DNA of 64,000 nt from Palaemon carinicauda (GCF_036898095.1 NC_090726.1:41889071-41953070); one strand, 5' to 3'. Positions 41,365-52,935 are shown, numbered from the stretch's first letter. Notes: generated from the letters alone by a model not told the origin. Program-made: numbers and translations.

Positions 41365-42009
41365 AAGTATGTATGTTTGTATATATGTATGTGTGTGTTT
41401 CTTACCTTCATGTGTTCTAGATACTAGTAGTTTTATAGAGAGAAATCACCTTGTTTACAGTGAAAAACCTGTTTGGGGGAGGGGGAGTCTCTACGGCAAC
41501 ATAAAACCTAGTTAAAGAACTTAGGGTGATATGTCCTAACCTGACCTAGGGGAGTTTAATCCCGAAACCCCCTAACCTGATCCAGGGTACCATAGCACTT
41601 CTAAAGCTCTCATGAATCATATATGTTTTTAGGTTAAGTCTATTATCTTTGCCAGAATAAGAAAGTTCCAGATGTCTTCTCCTGGCCAGCCTCTTCCGAT
41701 TAAAACAATACACCCTATTATGAAGTTTTGAATATTATATTTGAACTATTATGGGATATTTTCATCACATGTGCCTATGGATAGGTCATAAAGCTTCTTG
41801 GTCATTTTTCTTACTAAGAAACCAGTCTTGTAGTGCCACAGGGGACAGAGATCTGAACGTGTTACTAGACTAACAGTTTATATTGGTATATTAGCTGTCA
41901 TAAGTCTTTATTTATACTGTAGTTTATCATATGACAGATCTATTTTAACATTGTTACTGATCTCAAGATATTTTATATTCATAATTCATTACCTCGCATA
42001 TAATCTATT
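41361..42009. other. intronic sequence without recognised features
   Basis: Some CCTAACCTGA words at 41,530-41,590. No exon or known repeat. Confidence 0.4.
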
Positions 42010-42131
42010 TATTTTCTGCATTTCCTTTCTTCACTTGGCTATTTTTCTATGTTGAAGCCCATAGGCTTATACCATCCAGCTTTTCCAACTAGGGTTGTAG
42101 CTTAGCTAATGATAATAATAATAATAATAGT

Positions 42132-42185
<54 letters not shown>
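42010..42185 (+). mobile_element. retroposon R2, copy f, 3' end only, interrupted by DIRS element D
   Basis: Only the last 100 bp of R2 plus an imperfect TAA tail (42,109-42,185). The tail runs directly into the right terminus of DIRS element D. Confidence 0.75.
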
Positions 42186-42188
<3 letters not shown>

Positions 42189-42504
42189 CGGATTTTGAAG
42201 CGAAGCGAAAAATCTATTTTTGGGTGAGATGGCCATGTCGTCCTGATGGAAGGTTCCTATAGGTAGCTTTCTAAGGGATATTTGGCTACAGTGATATTCC
42301 CAGAGAATTGACCTTTAGGTCTCCAGAATTCTAACTCCTGTCACGAATATCCTTAACATTTTTATTAAGGATAACGCATAATATCAGGGGACGTATACAG
42401 TATCTTGATACGACACATAGCAATCTTCACCTCAAATAGCGTTTTCGTTTCGAGGGGGAAGAGTGGCAAAAACAGAAGGGGAGCCGTTATCAAGGTTACA
42501 CTTG
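42186..42504. repeat. element D right inverted terminal repeat (3' side of the element)
   Basis: Complementary to about 48,645-48,925. The inner end at about 42,504 is joined directly to recombinase coding sequence. Confidence 0.85.
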
Positions 42505-42860
42505 GAAGGTATATAGAAGTATCTAGTCAGGGCCGACTTACATGTAGTTATCATGTTGGCTGCCAGGCCTTGTTCAGGAAGGTGGATAAAGAAGGACAGA
42601 CAAAAGTCTATTGAGATTTCTTTCAGTCCTTTTGCTTTCACGAAAGCAATCCACTTTTTCCAAGACGATTCATATTGTCTCTTAGTTGATTTGGACTTGT
42701 ATTCTTCTAAGAAGTCTATACTACCTTTCGAGATCCCAAATCTTTTCTTAACCACTAAGGCAAGAAAATCATGAGATGAAGGTTTTGGGTTCTCTGTGAT
42801 GAAGAGAAGACAGTCGACTTTGAACCTGTTGAGATAGTGCTGGGTTCGGTAGAGGGACCA
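42505..42860 (-). pseudogene. element D tyrosine recombinase, truncated
   Basis: Encodes the recombinase N-terminal domain (K-K-R-F-G-I-S-K-G-S-I-D-F-L-E-E-Y and A-A-N-M-I-T-T-C-K-S-A-L-T-R), clearly homologous to B and C. It ends about 130 codons before the first catalytic Arg, where the terminal repeat begins. All catalytic residues are lost. Confidence 0.85.
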
Positions 42861-44513
42861 GCCTCAGCTTCAGTTCCATTATCAGAGGGAACCATTTGCT
42901 CTTGGGCCACTTGGGAGCCACTAGAGCTGCCGTTCCTCGGAAAGATCTCAGCCTGTTGAGTACCTTCAGCAGGAGATTGGTCGGAGGGAACAAGTAAATC
43001 CGGGTCCATTCGTTCCAATCGAGGGACATGGCGTCTGTCGCCTCCGCTAGAGGGTCCTCGTATGGGGCTACATATCGAGGTAGTTTCTTGTTGTCGCTTG
43101 TCGCGAAGAGATCGATCTGCAGTTCTGGGACTTGTTTCAAGATGAAGGAGAATGAGTCTGCGTCTAGGGACCATTCTGACTCTATCGGTCTGAGCCTGGA
43201 TAGATCGTCCGCCGTCACATTGCGGAACCCTTGTAGGTGAACTGCTGATAAGTGCCATCTCTTCTTTAACGCTAGATGAAAGATCATGTGATATGGGGCG
43301 ATCTCGAGCCTTGTCGGTTCAGACATCTCATTATCACTTCGCTGTCCAAGATCAGCCTGATGTGGGCTGATCTGCTAGGGGAGAGTTTTCTCAACGTCAA
43401 GAGGACTGCCATGGCCTCCAAAATATGAAAGGTCTTGAACAGAGAAGACCAGGTCCCTTGGACTTTCCTTTGATGGGAGTGACCTCCCCATCCTACCGTC
43501 GAGGCATCCGTGTGGATGGTTACCGATGGTGGAGGTGGTTGCAAGGGTACAGTCCTCGTTAGGTTGGCCTTCGACCACGGCTTGAGAAGTGATCGTAGTA
43601 AGGTCGGTATCGGTCATTTTTTATCTCTTTGAGCGTTTGATGCGTATCTTCTCCAGACTCTTGACGCATCTTTCAGCTGTGCTCTTAGCACTGGGTCTGT
43701 TACTGCTGCGAACTGGAGAGAGCCCAGTACTCTTTCCTGTTGGTGTCTTGAGATCCTGTCGGATTTCAGTAGTCTCTTGACAGACCCCGCTATCTCTCTC
43801 CTCTTCCCTGGGAGAATGGAGAGGTGGTGTGACTTAAAATTCCAATGGATTCCCAGCCATTGATACTCCTGAACTGGAGAGAGTCGAGACTTCTTGAAGC
43901 TGATCTTGAATCCCAGATGTTCCAGGAACTGGATCACTTTCTTGGATATTTGCAGACAAGCCGTCCTGGATGCTGCCCACACCAGCCAGTCGTCCAGGTA
44001 CGCTGCTACCTGAACACCTTTTAGGCGTAGTTGTTGAACGACTGCGTCTGCAAGTTTCGTGAAGATCCTTGGGGCTATGTTTAGTCTGAAGGGCATGGCT
44101 GTGAAGACATGCTTTTTCTTCTGAAGCTTGAATCCTAGGTAGGAGGAGAGGGGACGGCTGACTGGGAGATGCCAGTAAGCATCCGCCAGGTCTATTGAGA
44201 CTGTGTGCGCCCCTTTTGGTAACAGGGTCCTTATGTGTTGAAGGGTTAACATCCTGAACTTGCTGTTCTCAATGAACTTATTGAGTGGCGATAAGTCCAG
44301 AATGATTCTGAGTTTGTCTGAGTCCTTCTTGGGAACACAAAGCAGCCTTCCCTGGAATTTGATGGACTTTGCTCTCCTTATTACCCGTTTGCTCAAGAGT
44401 TGTAGGGTGTATTCTTCCAATGAGGGGGTGGTATGTTGGAAGAATTGAGGAAATGATGGTGGAGGCTTGCTCCAGCTCCATCCAAGTCCTTCTTGATTAG
44501 GCTGTCGGTCCAA
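42769..44513 (-). pseudogene. element D RT - RNase H - methyltransferase-like ORF2, broken
   Basis: Three open segments in order: RT (44,513-43,614, with A-A-Y-L-D-D-W-L), RNase H start (43,544-43,284, H-T-D-A-S), and RNase H end plus the Dam-like segment (43,326-42,769, with T-A-D-D-L-S-R, I-D-L-F-A-T and L-F-P-P-T). Frame changes lie near 43,615 and 43,300. Long stretches match B residue for residue, so the common ancestor is fairly recent. Confidence 0.85.
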
Positions 44514-44570
44514 GGATCGAAGGTCGAACGATCCTGAAAGTGTTGGAGCCTCCCTCCTACCTGAAGCATC

Positions 44571-46520
44571 TCATTGCTTCGATAGTCTGGAGGTTTTACC
44601 TCCCTGACCGTGTCCTCCCTTACCTCGTGAGGGGTGTCTTGAGGAGCCCCGTCTGGAGCCTCTACCTTTTGGGACGAAAGGTAGTGGTTTGCCTCTCAAA
44701 CGCAGGGTTGAATGCTGGTGACTGGGCCACCAGCTGCTGAGGCACCACTTGGAATGTGGTTTGTTGTTGAGCAACCACTTGGGGCACCGCGGTCATGGTG
44801 ACTGTGGGATGTTGTTGGGCAGGCCGAGAGGGTAGTCTGGGCTTTTTAGTCTTCCTTTTAGGTTGGGGACCCGCATCCGGGGAAGACTTTCATTTTGATG
44901 AGATGCCCCACTTCTGGAGAAGGTTCCTATTCTCCATGGCGGCTCTATCAACTACCTCCGTGACCACTTCATTTGGGAAGAGGTCTTTACCTCATATATT
45001 GGAAGATATCAGCTTCCTGGGTTCATTTTTTCATTGTTGCTGCAGCAAACACGAACTCTCTACATGCTCTCCTTGCCTTCATACAGGCGTACAGGTCCTT
45101 TACTAAGGTGGCCATGTGCATTTTGGCCATGACCATGTGCATGTCTGGGGGACTTTTTTGGCCTGCACACCTCTCCATGCAGTTCTGTAGGGCTAGGGAT
45201 GCCGTAAGTCTCTCCTTCGTCTCTTGCTCCCTACGCAAGAGAAAGTCTGACAGTTTCGGGAGATTCTCGCTGAACTGTCGTCCTGCGATATCTGCATCCA
45301 ACTTCCCTAGTGAGAAGGTTAGGTGGACTTCTTTCCATTCCTTATCCTCCATTAGCAGGGCTAACGACAGGGGTCTACACTCCTCTGGTGTAGGGCAAGG
45401 TTTGCCTGTCTCTACTGCCTTGGCAACAGCTTTAAAAAGCCTTCGACGTAAAGGGGAAGGCTATTGAAGCAGGAGCAAGAAAGGTAGGATGCTTCTTAAG
45501 GCGGACACTTTCGAGTTCGTGTAACCCACCTTCTTCAGGCTGCTCGACAAGAGAGCCTGTGCCTTGTCGTGGTCGAAAACCATGACCTCCTTCGGTTCCG
45601 TCTCCTCTTTTGACGCTGGCTCCTGCTTCAGTCGAATGAAGCAGTCTGGGTAAGCATTAAAGCTTGGCCAGAACTGGATGTCGTTTAAGGGGATGGCTCC
45701 CATCTTCTCCGAAATGTAGAGTTTGCTGTTAGTAATTGGCATAAACTCTGCATACCTCCAGGGATTGGTTTCGGATCAGGATGGGAGGTCTTGGACTCTG
45801 GGTCGCTTGTATGACCCTCGGGAGGAGGCGGTGAGTCGAGTTTCGCGGAGCTCTCTCTCGAGTCTCGCTTCCCTTTCTTTGCCTGTCTTGCGAACACTCT
45901 CCATTAGGGACGTAAGATGAGCCAGTGCTTGGCTCATGTCACCCGATGGAGGGGTAAAAGCAGAAGATGTCGAGGGTAACGGCTCTGGTGCCTGCACAGA
46001 CGGAAGGGACTCCGACTCATCATCATCTTCTTCTTCCGGAGGTAGAGTAGACTCCTCCTTGGGATCATCCTTCAATAGATCGTTTTCAGTGTCCGTAAAC
46101 ACTTCAGACCTTCCTTTCCTCTTGGTGGATGTCCATGCCTTGCAATGCCTCACTGACATCCGTCTCGATGGCAATCTGGACGCAGGGAGGACCGGGTCGT
46201 GCTTGGGGTATGACATCTTCACTATCTGTTTTCGGGAACATCAAGCTACGCATCCTGTCGTTAGGCAGGTACGGTCCTGGACAGTTCTTCTGGAACCCTC
46301 GTACCCATTTGCGCAGCTTTTCTCGTGCTGCATCCCTCGATTCCGTTGACTTGGGGTCGTCAAAACCTTCGGACACCAAGGTCCGGCAGATGTTACAGTC
46401 TTGGGGGTCCCAGTACCGCAGGGTTTCGGTAGTGATGGTGCAGGGGGCATGAGACCTGCACGCTTTGTGACCACAGAAGTTCCTACTCCTGTGGTTACAG
46501 AAGATCAGGTCGCACTTCAT
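44571..46520 (-). pseudogene. element D Gag-like ORF1, broken
   Basis: Starts M-K-C-D-L-I-F-C with the same Cys/His module as B (H-K-A-C-R-S-H-A-P-C, C-N-I-C). It then continues in at least four segments with frame shifts: 46,520-46,104; around 46,130-45,776; 45,742-45,461; 45,352-45,023. It ends in an Arg/Gly-rich tail at about 44,571. A splice-acceptor-like CTTTCTTTACAG sits just before the ATG, as in B and C. Confidence 0.8.
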
Positions 46521-48644
46521 TTGGGGTTCCTCCTGTAAAGAAAGGAAATTTAAATGAGTATGCGGTTGTTTATCTCACATGGTAAACCGATATGCAAAAT
46601 ATTAATATTTTAACCATTATAGCTTAGGATAGTAAGCTATCAGGGAAATAGGAAAGACACATACTTGTGTCTCCTGTCCAGCCAATTGCTGTGACCTCCC
46701 TCAATATTAAAGTTATAGAGTTTCCTTATCAAGGCAAACTCAAAGAGAAGGGTTCTAACCTCTAGGGATAGAAAAAGTGTATACTAACACTGACCCTTCT
46801 TAAGTTCTTTAATATTGTGGGGTAAGTTATTAACTGATTCACTATCAGTGTATTGAAGGAAATCTTTTCTTTCAATTTAGGATTGGTCTCAACAATAGAC
46901 TGTGCAAGGATACACAAAGTATGTTGGAAAATAACTACTGTATAATATATACTATTGTATAGTTTTCTGTCTGCAGTATATACTACAGTATACTGCAAAT
47001 ATACCGGCTACTGTATAATCATATACTGTAGTTCAGCCGGCAGGTTGTCGGTACGGTCCGGCCGGCGCCGGCTGGATAGTACCTGGCGGCACCGGTCCAG
47101 TCGGCATGCCGCCGGCTGGGTTAGTACCTGACGGCACCGGTCCAGCCAGCGGTAGTACCTGGCGGCACTAGCTGACAGAGAGAGAGAAAGCATGGAGTGA
47201 AGGGCTGCCTTATTCAAGTGTATGTTTACAATAGATAAGGGTGTAAGTACGTAACCTTACTGCCTTCCTCCAGGATGTGGGTTCAAATGGAAGGGGAGAA
47301 TGCATCATTCATGCTTCCATGCAGCCACAAGACCCGTTGCCGGTTACTGCCGGTTTCAGGAATGTGGATGGCAGTCCAAGGATACTCAACAGTAGAGGGG
47401 TCTCCCACCGGCCGCTGTCACAACCGGCACAGCCGGCACAACCTTTCCCGGAGCCTTGCGTCCATTAGGGAAAGACTGAGTGACCAAACAGCTGTTTATG
47501 TAGGAGCCCGGCCGGCACCTCAATCTACCCAGCGAGCAGTGAAATTGTGGGACGACGGCCACAGGATTGCGATAGCTAGGCCATCGCTAAAGGACAGAGA
47601 TGGGCAGGGAGAAGGGTCCTGTATCAAGTGTAGAAGAAGGTGGCAGGATTGCCGCCACTTCCACACAAGGGTGAAACTTTGTTTCAGTATCGGCGCCATC
47701 CTAGGCGGCAGAAGAATATCTATTCTTCAGCCTAGGGTCTGCCGACACAGGACTAGTCTTCTAGACTGCAGGGGAGAAGGTGGCGGCTACCACTTCAAGT
47801 GCGGCCTAGAGAGGCTTAGCCTCCTATGCCAACAGCTCTAATCTGGCAGGGGAGTGACTACTCGCTCAGCTGCCAGCAAAAAGACTGAATACTCTGAGGT
47901 TCTGTTAAAAACCCATGCTGGGATACTCGCCGGCAAGGTTGGGAGACAGAAAACACTAGCCTAGTCAAGCCGGAGTGAATTACTCTATGGCAAGACCAAG
48001 ATAGGGTTGTCGCCTATGACGGCACTCAGAGGGAAGCAGGGATTACCCTTAAATCTCCACAGGAGACGAGTATCAAGTTATATAACTAATTCTAGGAGAT
48101 ATATTATCTCCCGGTGAATTGATAAAATAATACATGAGGGTAAATTGGGATAATGTATGAAAGTATACTAAAGCGCATAGGCTAGGTAGCCTAGCGCAGG
48201 ACGAGATCTCGGTTACCTAAATCGCTGAAACTCTAACGTATACGATCGACATAAGGAAGAGGAAATTTGTATGCATATATATATCTTTACTAGTATAATT
48301 GTGCCTAAATAGCTTCCATAAATTATTGGTGCTATTACAACCGGGAATGTCGTTCTGCTAACTAAATAACACATGCATAACGAACGACAGCGCCCATGGT
48401 GCCTCCGGTGACTGTTCAAGCTCCATAACACATTAAATTAAACTAATTTCACTGTGAAGCAGGAGCTAAAAATTATACACTGTAAAGAATAAACACTCAA
48501 CTTTCAAGAGGCAGAAGAAGCTGGAGATTGCATAATAATTCCTCAAAATAACAATCAAAAACGTTAGATGAACAGGGAAAACCACCGTGTGCAATCGCTA
48601 CAGAAATAGGAATGAGCGCCATCTTGGAGACTCGTAATAGTACG
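46521..48644 (-). promoter_or_regulatory. element D leader region
   Basis: A 2.1-kb leader of the same layout as in B and C, including a CCGG-rich part (about 47,030-47,520). The 188-codon plus-strand frame at 47,275-47,841 has no counterpart on the coding strand and is treated as chance in GC-rich DNA. Confidence 0.5.
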
Positions 48645-48925
48645 GGAGGAAGGGTAACCTTGATAACGGCTCCCCTTCTGTTTTTGCCACTCTTCCCCCT
48701 TGAAACGAAAACGCTATTCGTAGTGAAGATTGCTATGTGTTGTATCAAGATATACGTCCCCTGATATGTGATATCCTTAGGAAAAATTTTAAGGATATTC
48801 GCGCCAGGAGTTACAATTCTGGAGACCTAGAGGTCAATTCTCTGGGAATATCACTGTAGCCAAATATCCCTTAGAAAGCTACCTATAGGAACCTTCCATC
48901 AGGATGACATGGCTTGACCCCAAAA
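48645..48925. repeat. element D left inverted terminal repeat (5' side of the element)
   Basis: Complement of 42,186-42,504, with a few small indels. Confidence 0.85.
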
Positions 48926-49080
48926 ATAATATTTATCAGTAATGTCAAGCATATTTATGCTTGACGTTTGATTATAATTCTCCCAATAAGCATATTTATA
49001 TCTGTAATATCAAATAATGATTGAGGTTTTTAACTGATTTATTATGCACAATTGTGGAAAATGTTATGAATAGACTATAC

Positions 49081-49202
49081 CTGGAAAGTGAAAGGAGTAA
49101 GTACAGCAAGTGCCCTGTTCTTTTCCTTCGGAGCCCTGGAATAGAGAGCGATGTACCCTTGGATGTGTGAAATGGCGTAGTCAATAACTGTATCTCTCCT
49201 AC
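49081..49202 (-). CDS. ionotropic receptor exon 5 (lobe S1, distal part)
   Basis: 122 nt. Acceptor TTTCCCAG, donor TTCCAG/GTATAG. Two nucleotides complete a split Gly, then 40 codons. It encodes R-R-D-T-V-I-D-Y-A, then Y-S-R-A-P-K-E-K-N-R-A-L-A-V-L-T-P-F-T-F-Q. The V-I-D-Y and P-K-E-K-N-R-A-L motifs mark the end of lobe S1 just before TM1. The Arg before V-I-D-Y is near where glutamate receptors keep their ligand carboxylate-binding Arg (alignment by eye). Confidence 0.9.
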
Positions 49203-49293
49203 CTGGGAAAATTGAAATAATTAGAACGGTGTCCTGAAACTGGATGGACCTTCATGTTAGACTTTTTCATATTTTAATAGGAAGCTGGAACTA

Positions 49294-49794
49294 CAGTGAA
49301 CCCTCGCTACTTCGCAGTTCGACCATCGCGGATTCACCACTTCGCGGATTTTTTTCATAACCCATATATATATACATATTGGTAATAACAAAATCAACAT
49401 ACTGTACTGAATAATCAATATAATCGATGCAAAAACTAACCTATACACAGATGTGTACAGTAAATGCGTTTGTTTCTTCATTATGATCAGAGAAACGTAA
49501 ACAAAACATTGGTTGCCCTTTTTTATCGTGCTTTTTGGCGTGTTTAGGAAACGCATGATATAAAATCGCCTTTAATATTTGTGCCTGTTTTAGTTTAGGG
49601 TACTGTAGTACATGCTTTAAGTGTTCTGTACATTAAAGGGTAGTTTGTTAACAGTACTACGTACAAGGGAAGGTTTTAAAAGTCTGAATATACATGATAA
49701 ATAAATAGGTAAATATGGTGTCACTACTTCGCGGATTTTCACTTATCGCGGCCGGGTCTGGAACCTATCTACCGCGATAAATGAGGGTTCACTG
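49294..49794. mobile_element. pogo/Tc1-like MITE
   Basis: 501 bp flanked by TA. The inverted ends are CAGTGAACCCTCGCTACTTC and the complement of GATAAATGAGGGTTCACTG. An inner repeated motif TTCGCGGATT appears near both ends. No transposase frame. It sits in receptor intron 4. Confidence 0.8.
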
Positions 49795-49858
49795 TATTTA
49801 CATAGCCTTCCGGCCAATAGTTTTATGATTATAAAAGACCTGTTATGTTTGAACATAC

Positions 49859-49986
49859 CATTAACAGCAATGCCACCTATGGCCAAATTTACTTCCCTTC
49901 GGGCAACCATTCCGATCATTCCAGTGATTGTTCCATCAGGTTGCGGGTATCCATAAGTCCTGTCTGGCGGGAGGTATGCGCGGTAC
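49859..49986 (-). CDS. ionotropic receptor exon 4 (lobe S1)
   Basis: 128 nt. Acceptor ATAAAAG (weak pyrimidine tract), donor AATG/GTATGT. Phases fit both neighbours. It encodes Y-R-A-Y-L-P-P-D-R-T-Y-G-Y-P-Q-P-D-G-T-I-T-G-M-I-G-M-V and R-E-V-N-L-A-I-G-G-I-A-V-N. The D-G-x-x-T-G-M-I-G and L-A-I-G-G-I patterns are S1 hallmarks of invertebrate ionotropic receptors. Confidence 0.92.
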
Positions 49987-50158
49987 CTTTTATTTTAATA
50001 GGTAAAGCGAAATTACTTTCATGAGTTTAGTTTCCCAAAATAGAAAATAGCTGATAGGCAATTAATGAATGACTTTATACTGTATTGCATATATGATGAT
50101 GATTATTTATTCAAGTCTTTATCTGAGATATCTGAAATTTCATTTTGTAAGAGACTTA

Positions 50159-50451
50159 ACAGTCCACAGTATTTTCTTATTTCAAGTATCTTAAAGAAGA
50201 CAACAGTCTACGGTATTTTCTTATTTCAAGTATCTTAAAGAAGACAAGTCTACGGTATTTTCTTATTTCAAGTATCTTAAAGAAGACAACAGTCTACGTT
50301 ATTTTCTTATTTCAAGTATCTTAAAGAAGACAAGTCTACGGTATTTTCTTATTTCAAGTATCTTAAAGAAGACAACAGTCTACGGTATTTTCTTATTTCA
50401 AGTATCTTAAAGAAGACAAGTCTACGGTATTTTCTTATTTCAAGTATTTTA
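50159..50451. repeat. tandem repeat of alternating 44- and 41-bp units
   Basis: Seven units of GTATTTTCTTATTTCAAG followed by TATCTTAAAGAAGACAA. Units with and without an extra AAC-type trinucleotide alternate, giving an 85-bp higher-order period. About 60 bp from receptor exon 3. Confidence 0.85.
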
Positions 50452-50509
50452 TCTTTGCAAGTTTTGTTCTGTTCTTCATCATATACAGTAACCCAATTTC
50501 AATGCTTAC

Positions 50510-50755
50510 GTAAAGTTAAGGCTTTTGCTGAGAAGTTCAAGAATGGAATAATCAATTCCTGACCTGAGTTGAATAGTGCCGTCAGGATTAGATTCTCCTA
50601 GTTTTAAGTAAGGATTTGCCTCGCTGGCTGTAACCATCATCTGACGACCCATCATGTCTGAGTACAAGTTAGAGTTGTCTGATATAATTTTTTCAATAGC
50701 TGTCTGGCTTTGATTTGATCTCTCGCTACTGGCCCATTCTCCTTCAAAGTAAATG
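50510..50755 (-). CDS. ionotropic receptor exon 3 (start of ligand-binding lobe S1)
   Basis: 246 nt. Acceptor CCTTGCAG, donor TTTAC/GTAAGC. It encodes the end of the N-terminal domain, then G-R-Q-M-M-V-T-A-S-E-A-N-P-Y-L and G-I-D-Y-S-I-L-E-L-L-S-K-S-L-N-F-T. The V-T-A-S-E-x-x-P-Y and G-x-D-Y-S-x-L-E-x-L pair is the start of S1. One nucleotide completes the codon carried from exon 2 and two are carried out. Confidence 0.92.
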
Positions 50756-51218
50756 CTGCAAGGAAAAATGTGTTTGGTGATAGTGAAAAAGACTAATTTT
50801 TCATACATTTTTATGAATGTTTATTATGAACATACATTTATTCTCATGAATGACTTTGTGGTCTTATTCCTAATCTATTTCTTATTGTCATGACTATATT
50901 ATTCTGCTCTTTCAGTCAAAGAATTGTAGTACAAAATGTTGCAAAGGCAATGCATTTAGATGAGATAGAAAAATTAAGAGTTAATAGTAAAAAAAATCAA
51001 AACATGGACACTGAAAAGGAAGTAAAAAAGTAAAAAAAAAGACATTGATTGGAAGAAGCCAAACAAAGCATTGAAAGAAAAGGCTGTAGAAGGTTTATCG
51101 CGAGAGAAAGCTTATAAGGAAAGACATGATGGAGGAATCATGGTGTAAAAAGGGTTATTGAAGAGGACAGACATCGAAGAAGGTAGAGATGTATGAAGGG
51201 AAAAGAGAGGAGTGATAA
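50756..51218. other. intronic AT-rich sequence without recognised features
   Basis: No exon or repeat recognised. Purine-rich near 51,000-51,200. Confidence 0.4.
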
Positions 51219-51760
51219 GAATTGAATTGAATATAGGATTTAGGCATTAAGCCAAGCACTGGGGCATCAAAGGCCATTCAGCGCTATATAACGAAAATCA
51301 TTCAATCATATCTGTACACTCACACCATTTAGTATCATTTTAACCTTTAATACAAATCGTAACACTTTCATACAATAAATTCTAGATGTGAAATAAATAG
51401 GGATTAAAAGGGTAAAATAAATAAATAAATTAATAAAATCAATTATAGCTCGTAATATAACCCAATACTTTGTATAAATTTTCTCAAGTCAGGGTATTAC
51501 AATTTTCCCCCAGTATATCTCTTAAAGGTTTGTCCTGGAGTAAATGTGTCCTCCTCTGAAGATTAAAAACAGGACAATCGACTAAAATATGTTTAACATC
51601 CATTGTCACTTGACAGGTATTACAAAGAGGGGCCTGTCTCCCTTCCCCACTCTTCATTAAATAATTATAGGAAATATGAAATGTCTTGAAGGAAGAATTA
51701 GAATCACAGATTACATTATACAAAATGATAAAGAGGCTTAGAAAAGATGGAAAAGACATA
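51219..51760 (-). mobile_element. LINE 3' end with an ORF2 C-terminal zinc-knuckle-like motif
   Basis: The minus strand encodes P-L-C-N-T-C-Q-V-T-M-D-V-K-H-I-L-V-D-C-P, the C-x2-C-x7-H-x4-C arrangement found at the end of many non-LTR retrotransposon proteins. It stops near 51,484. A 3' UTR ending in TATTCAATTCAATTC extends to 51,219. It is 5'-truncated. Confidence 0.75.
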
Positions 51761-51856
51761 CAGAGTTAAAGTTTTCTTTCTAAACTGGTTAGAAAATCTT
51801 ATGAAAAGTTTACTTCTCCTCTTCCTGTTCTGGAGATCAAGTATGTTGTACAGCAA

Positions 51857-52211
51857 TTATTATTATAATTATTATTACTTTCTAAGCTACAACCCTAGTT
51901 GGAAAAGCAGGATGCTATAATCACAGGGGCCCCAACAGGGAAAATAGCCCAATGAGGAAAGGAAACAAGGAAAAATGAAATATTTTAAGAACAGTAACAA
52001 CATTGAAACAAATATTTTCTATATAAACTATAAAAGCTTAACAAAACAAGAGGAAGAGAAATAAGATAGTGTGCCCGAATGTACCCTTAAGCAAGAGAAC
52101 TCTACCCCAAGACAGTGGAAGGTCATGGTATAGAGGCTATGGCACTACCTAAGAATAGAGAACAATTTTGGAATGTCCTCCTCATAGAAGAGCTGCTTAC
52201 CATAGCTAAAG
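51857..52211 (-). mobile_element. retroposon R2, copy g (5'-truncated)
   Basis: Short imperfect ATT tail, the conserved 3' block at about 51,885, and about 320 bp of body. Confidence 0.8.
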
Positions 52212-52524
52212 AGGAAATTTTACCTCATTCATCCCTTACTTGTATATCTAGTCTACCAATTTAAGTAATTTTCCTCTGTTAGTCAAGGTACCAAAAACTT
52301 GAATTTGACTCGGCGAGCTGTAATGGCACGATAATCCCATCACTCGTTGCTTTTAGAAGCTCTTTACAGAAAGTACAGCAGTTGAGCAAGTAAATGTTTT
52401 ACATTTTCCTTTGCTGCCATCAATTTAAAGACCAGAGACTGTAGTTGCTTAGGTACTGTATTGCTAAAAAGGTTCTTTAAAGAAGGATACTTATTAATGA
52501 TCTCTTATTACAGTATATACCTTA

Positions 52525-52526
<2 letters not shown>
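52212..52526. other. intronic sequence without recognised features
   Basis: No exon or repeat recognised before the ATT microsatellite that borders DIRS element C. Confidence 0.4.

Positions 52527-52564
<38 letters not shown>
52527..52564. repeat. (ATT)n, left part of the microsatellite split by DIRS element C
   Basis: ATT units run directly into the left end of element C. ATTATTATT resumes right after its other end at 61,324 and leads into a LINE 3' end. Confidence 0.9.
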
Positions 52565-52935
52565 TTTGGGCTCAAGCCATGGCGTCCTGATGGAAGGTTC
52601 CTGTTTGGTAGCTTCCTTGGGTATAAGACTACTAAGATATTCCCAGAGAATTTAACCACAGGTTATCACAGAATTCTAACTTCTGGAGCGAGTATCTCAA
52701 AGGTTTCCCTTTAAGACATCGTAATACAACAGGGGACACGCATGTCTGGTCGTGCCACATAGCTATCTCCACCCCGAACAGAGTTAACGCTTCGGTGTGT
52801 AAGGGCTGAGAATAGCTGGGAGCCGTTCCACAGCTAATCTCACTCGTGGCTACTACTGATACTCGAGACGTAAACAAACGGACGCCATTGCTCTAATGAC
52901 GTCACGAGCGTCTTTATCCTTTGTTTAGTAGCTGC
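52565..52935. repeat. element C left inverted terminal repeat
   Basis: Complement of about 60,919-61,277. Nearly identical to the left repeat of B. Confidence 0.92.

Larger units (their letters stand above)
42186..48925 (-). mobile_element. DIRS element D (degenerate, deleted relative of B and C)
   Basis: 6.74 kb on the minus strand (same strand as the receptor gene), in receptor intron 5. The termini match the B/C family: the AAACGGATTTTG end at 42,186 and the complement of TTTGGGGTCAAGCCATG at 48,925. The inverted repeats are diverged from B/C but related to each other. Gag has several frame breaks, RT-RNase H has at least two, and most of the recombinase with the internal complementary region is deleted. 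It is clearly non-autonomous. Confidence 0.88.

Noticed and set aside
47275..47841. A 188-codon plus-strand frame inside element D
   Set aside because: It is antisense to the element and lies in its GC-rich leader. No counterpart was identified in B or C.
49081..49202. A frameshift in receptor exon 5 that would have made the gene a pseudogene
   Set aside because: On a second reading of the reverse complement (CGCTCTCTAT, not CGCTCTAT) the exon is in frame throughout and both phases fit.
50159..50451. CRISPR-like array
   Set aside because: Units are contiguous without unique spacers and the context is a eukaryotic intron.
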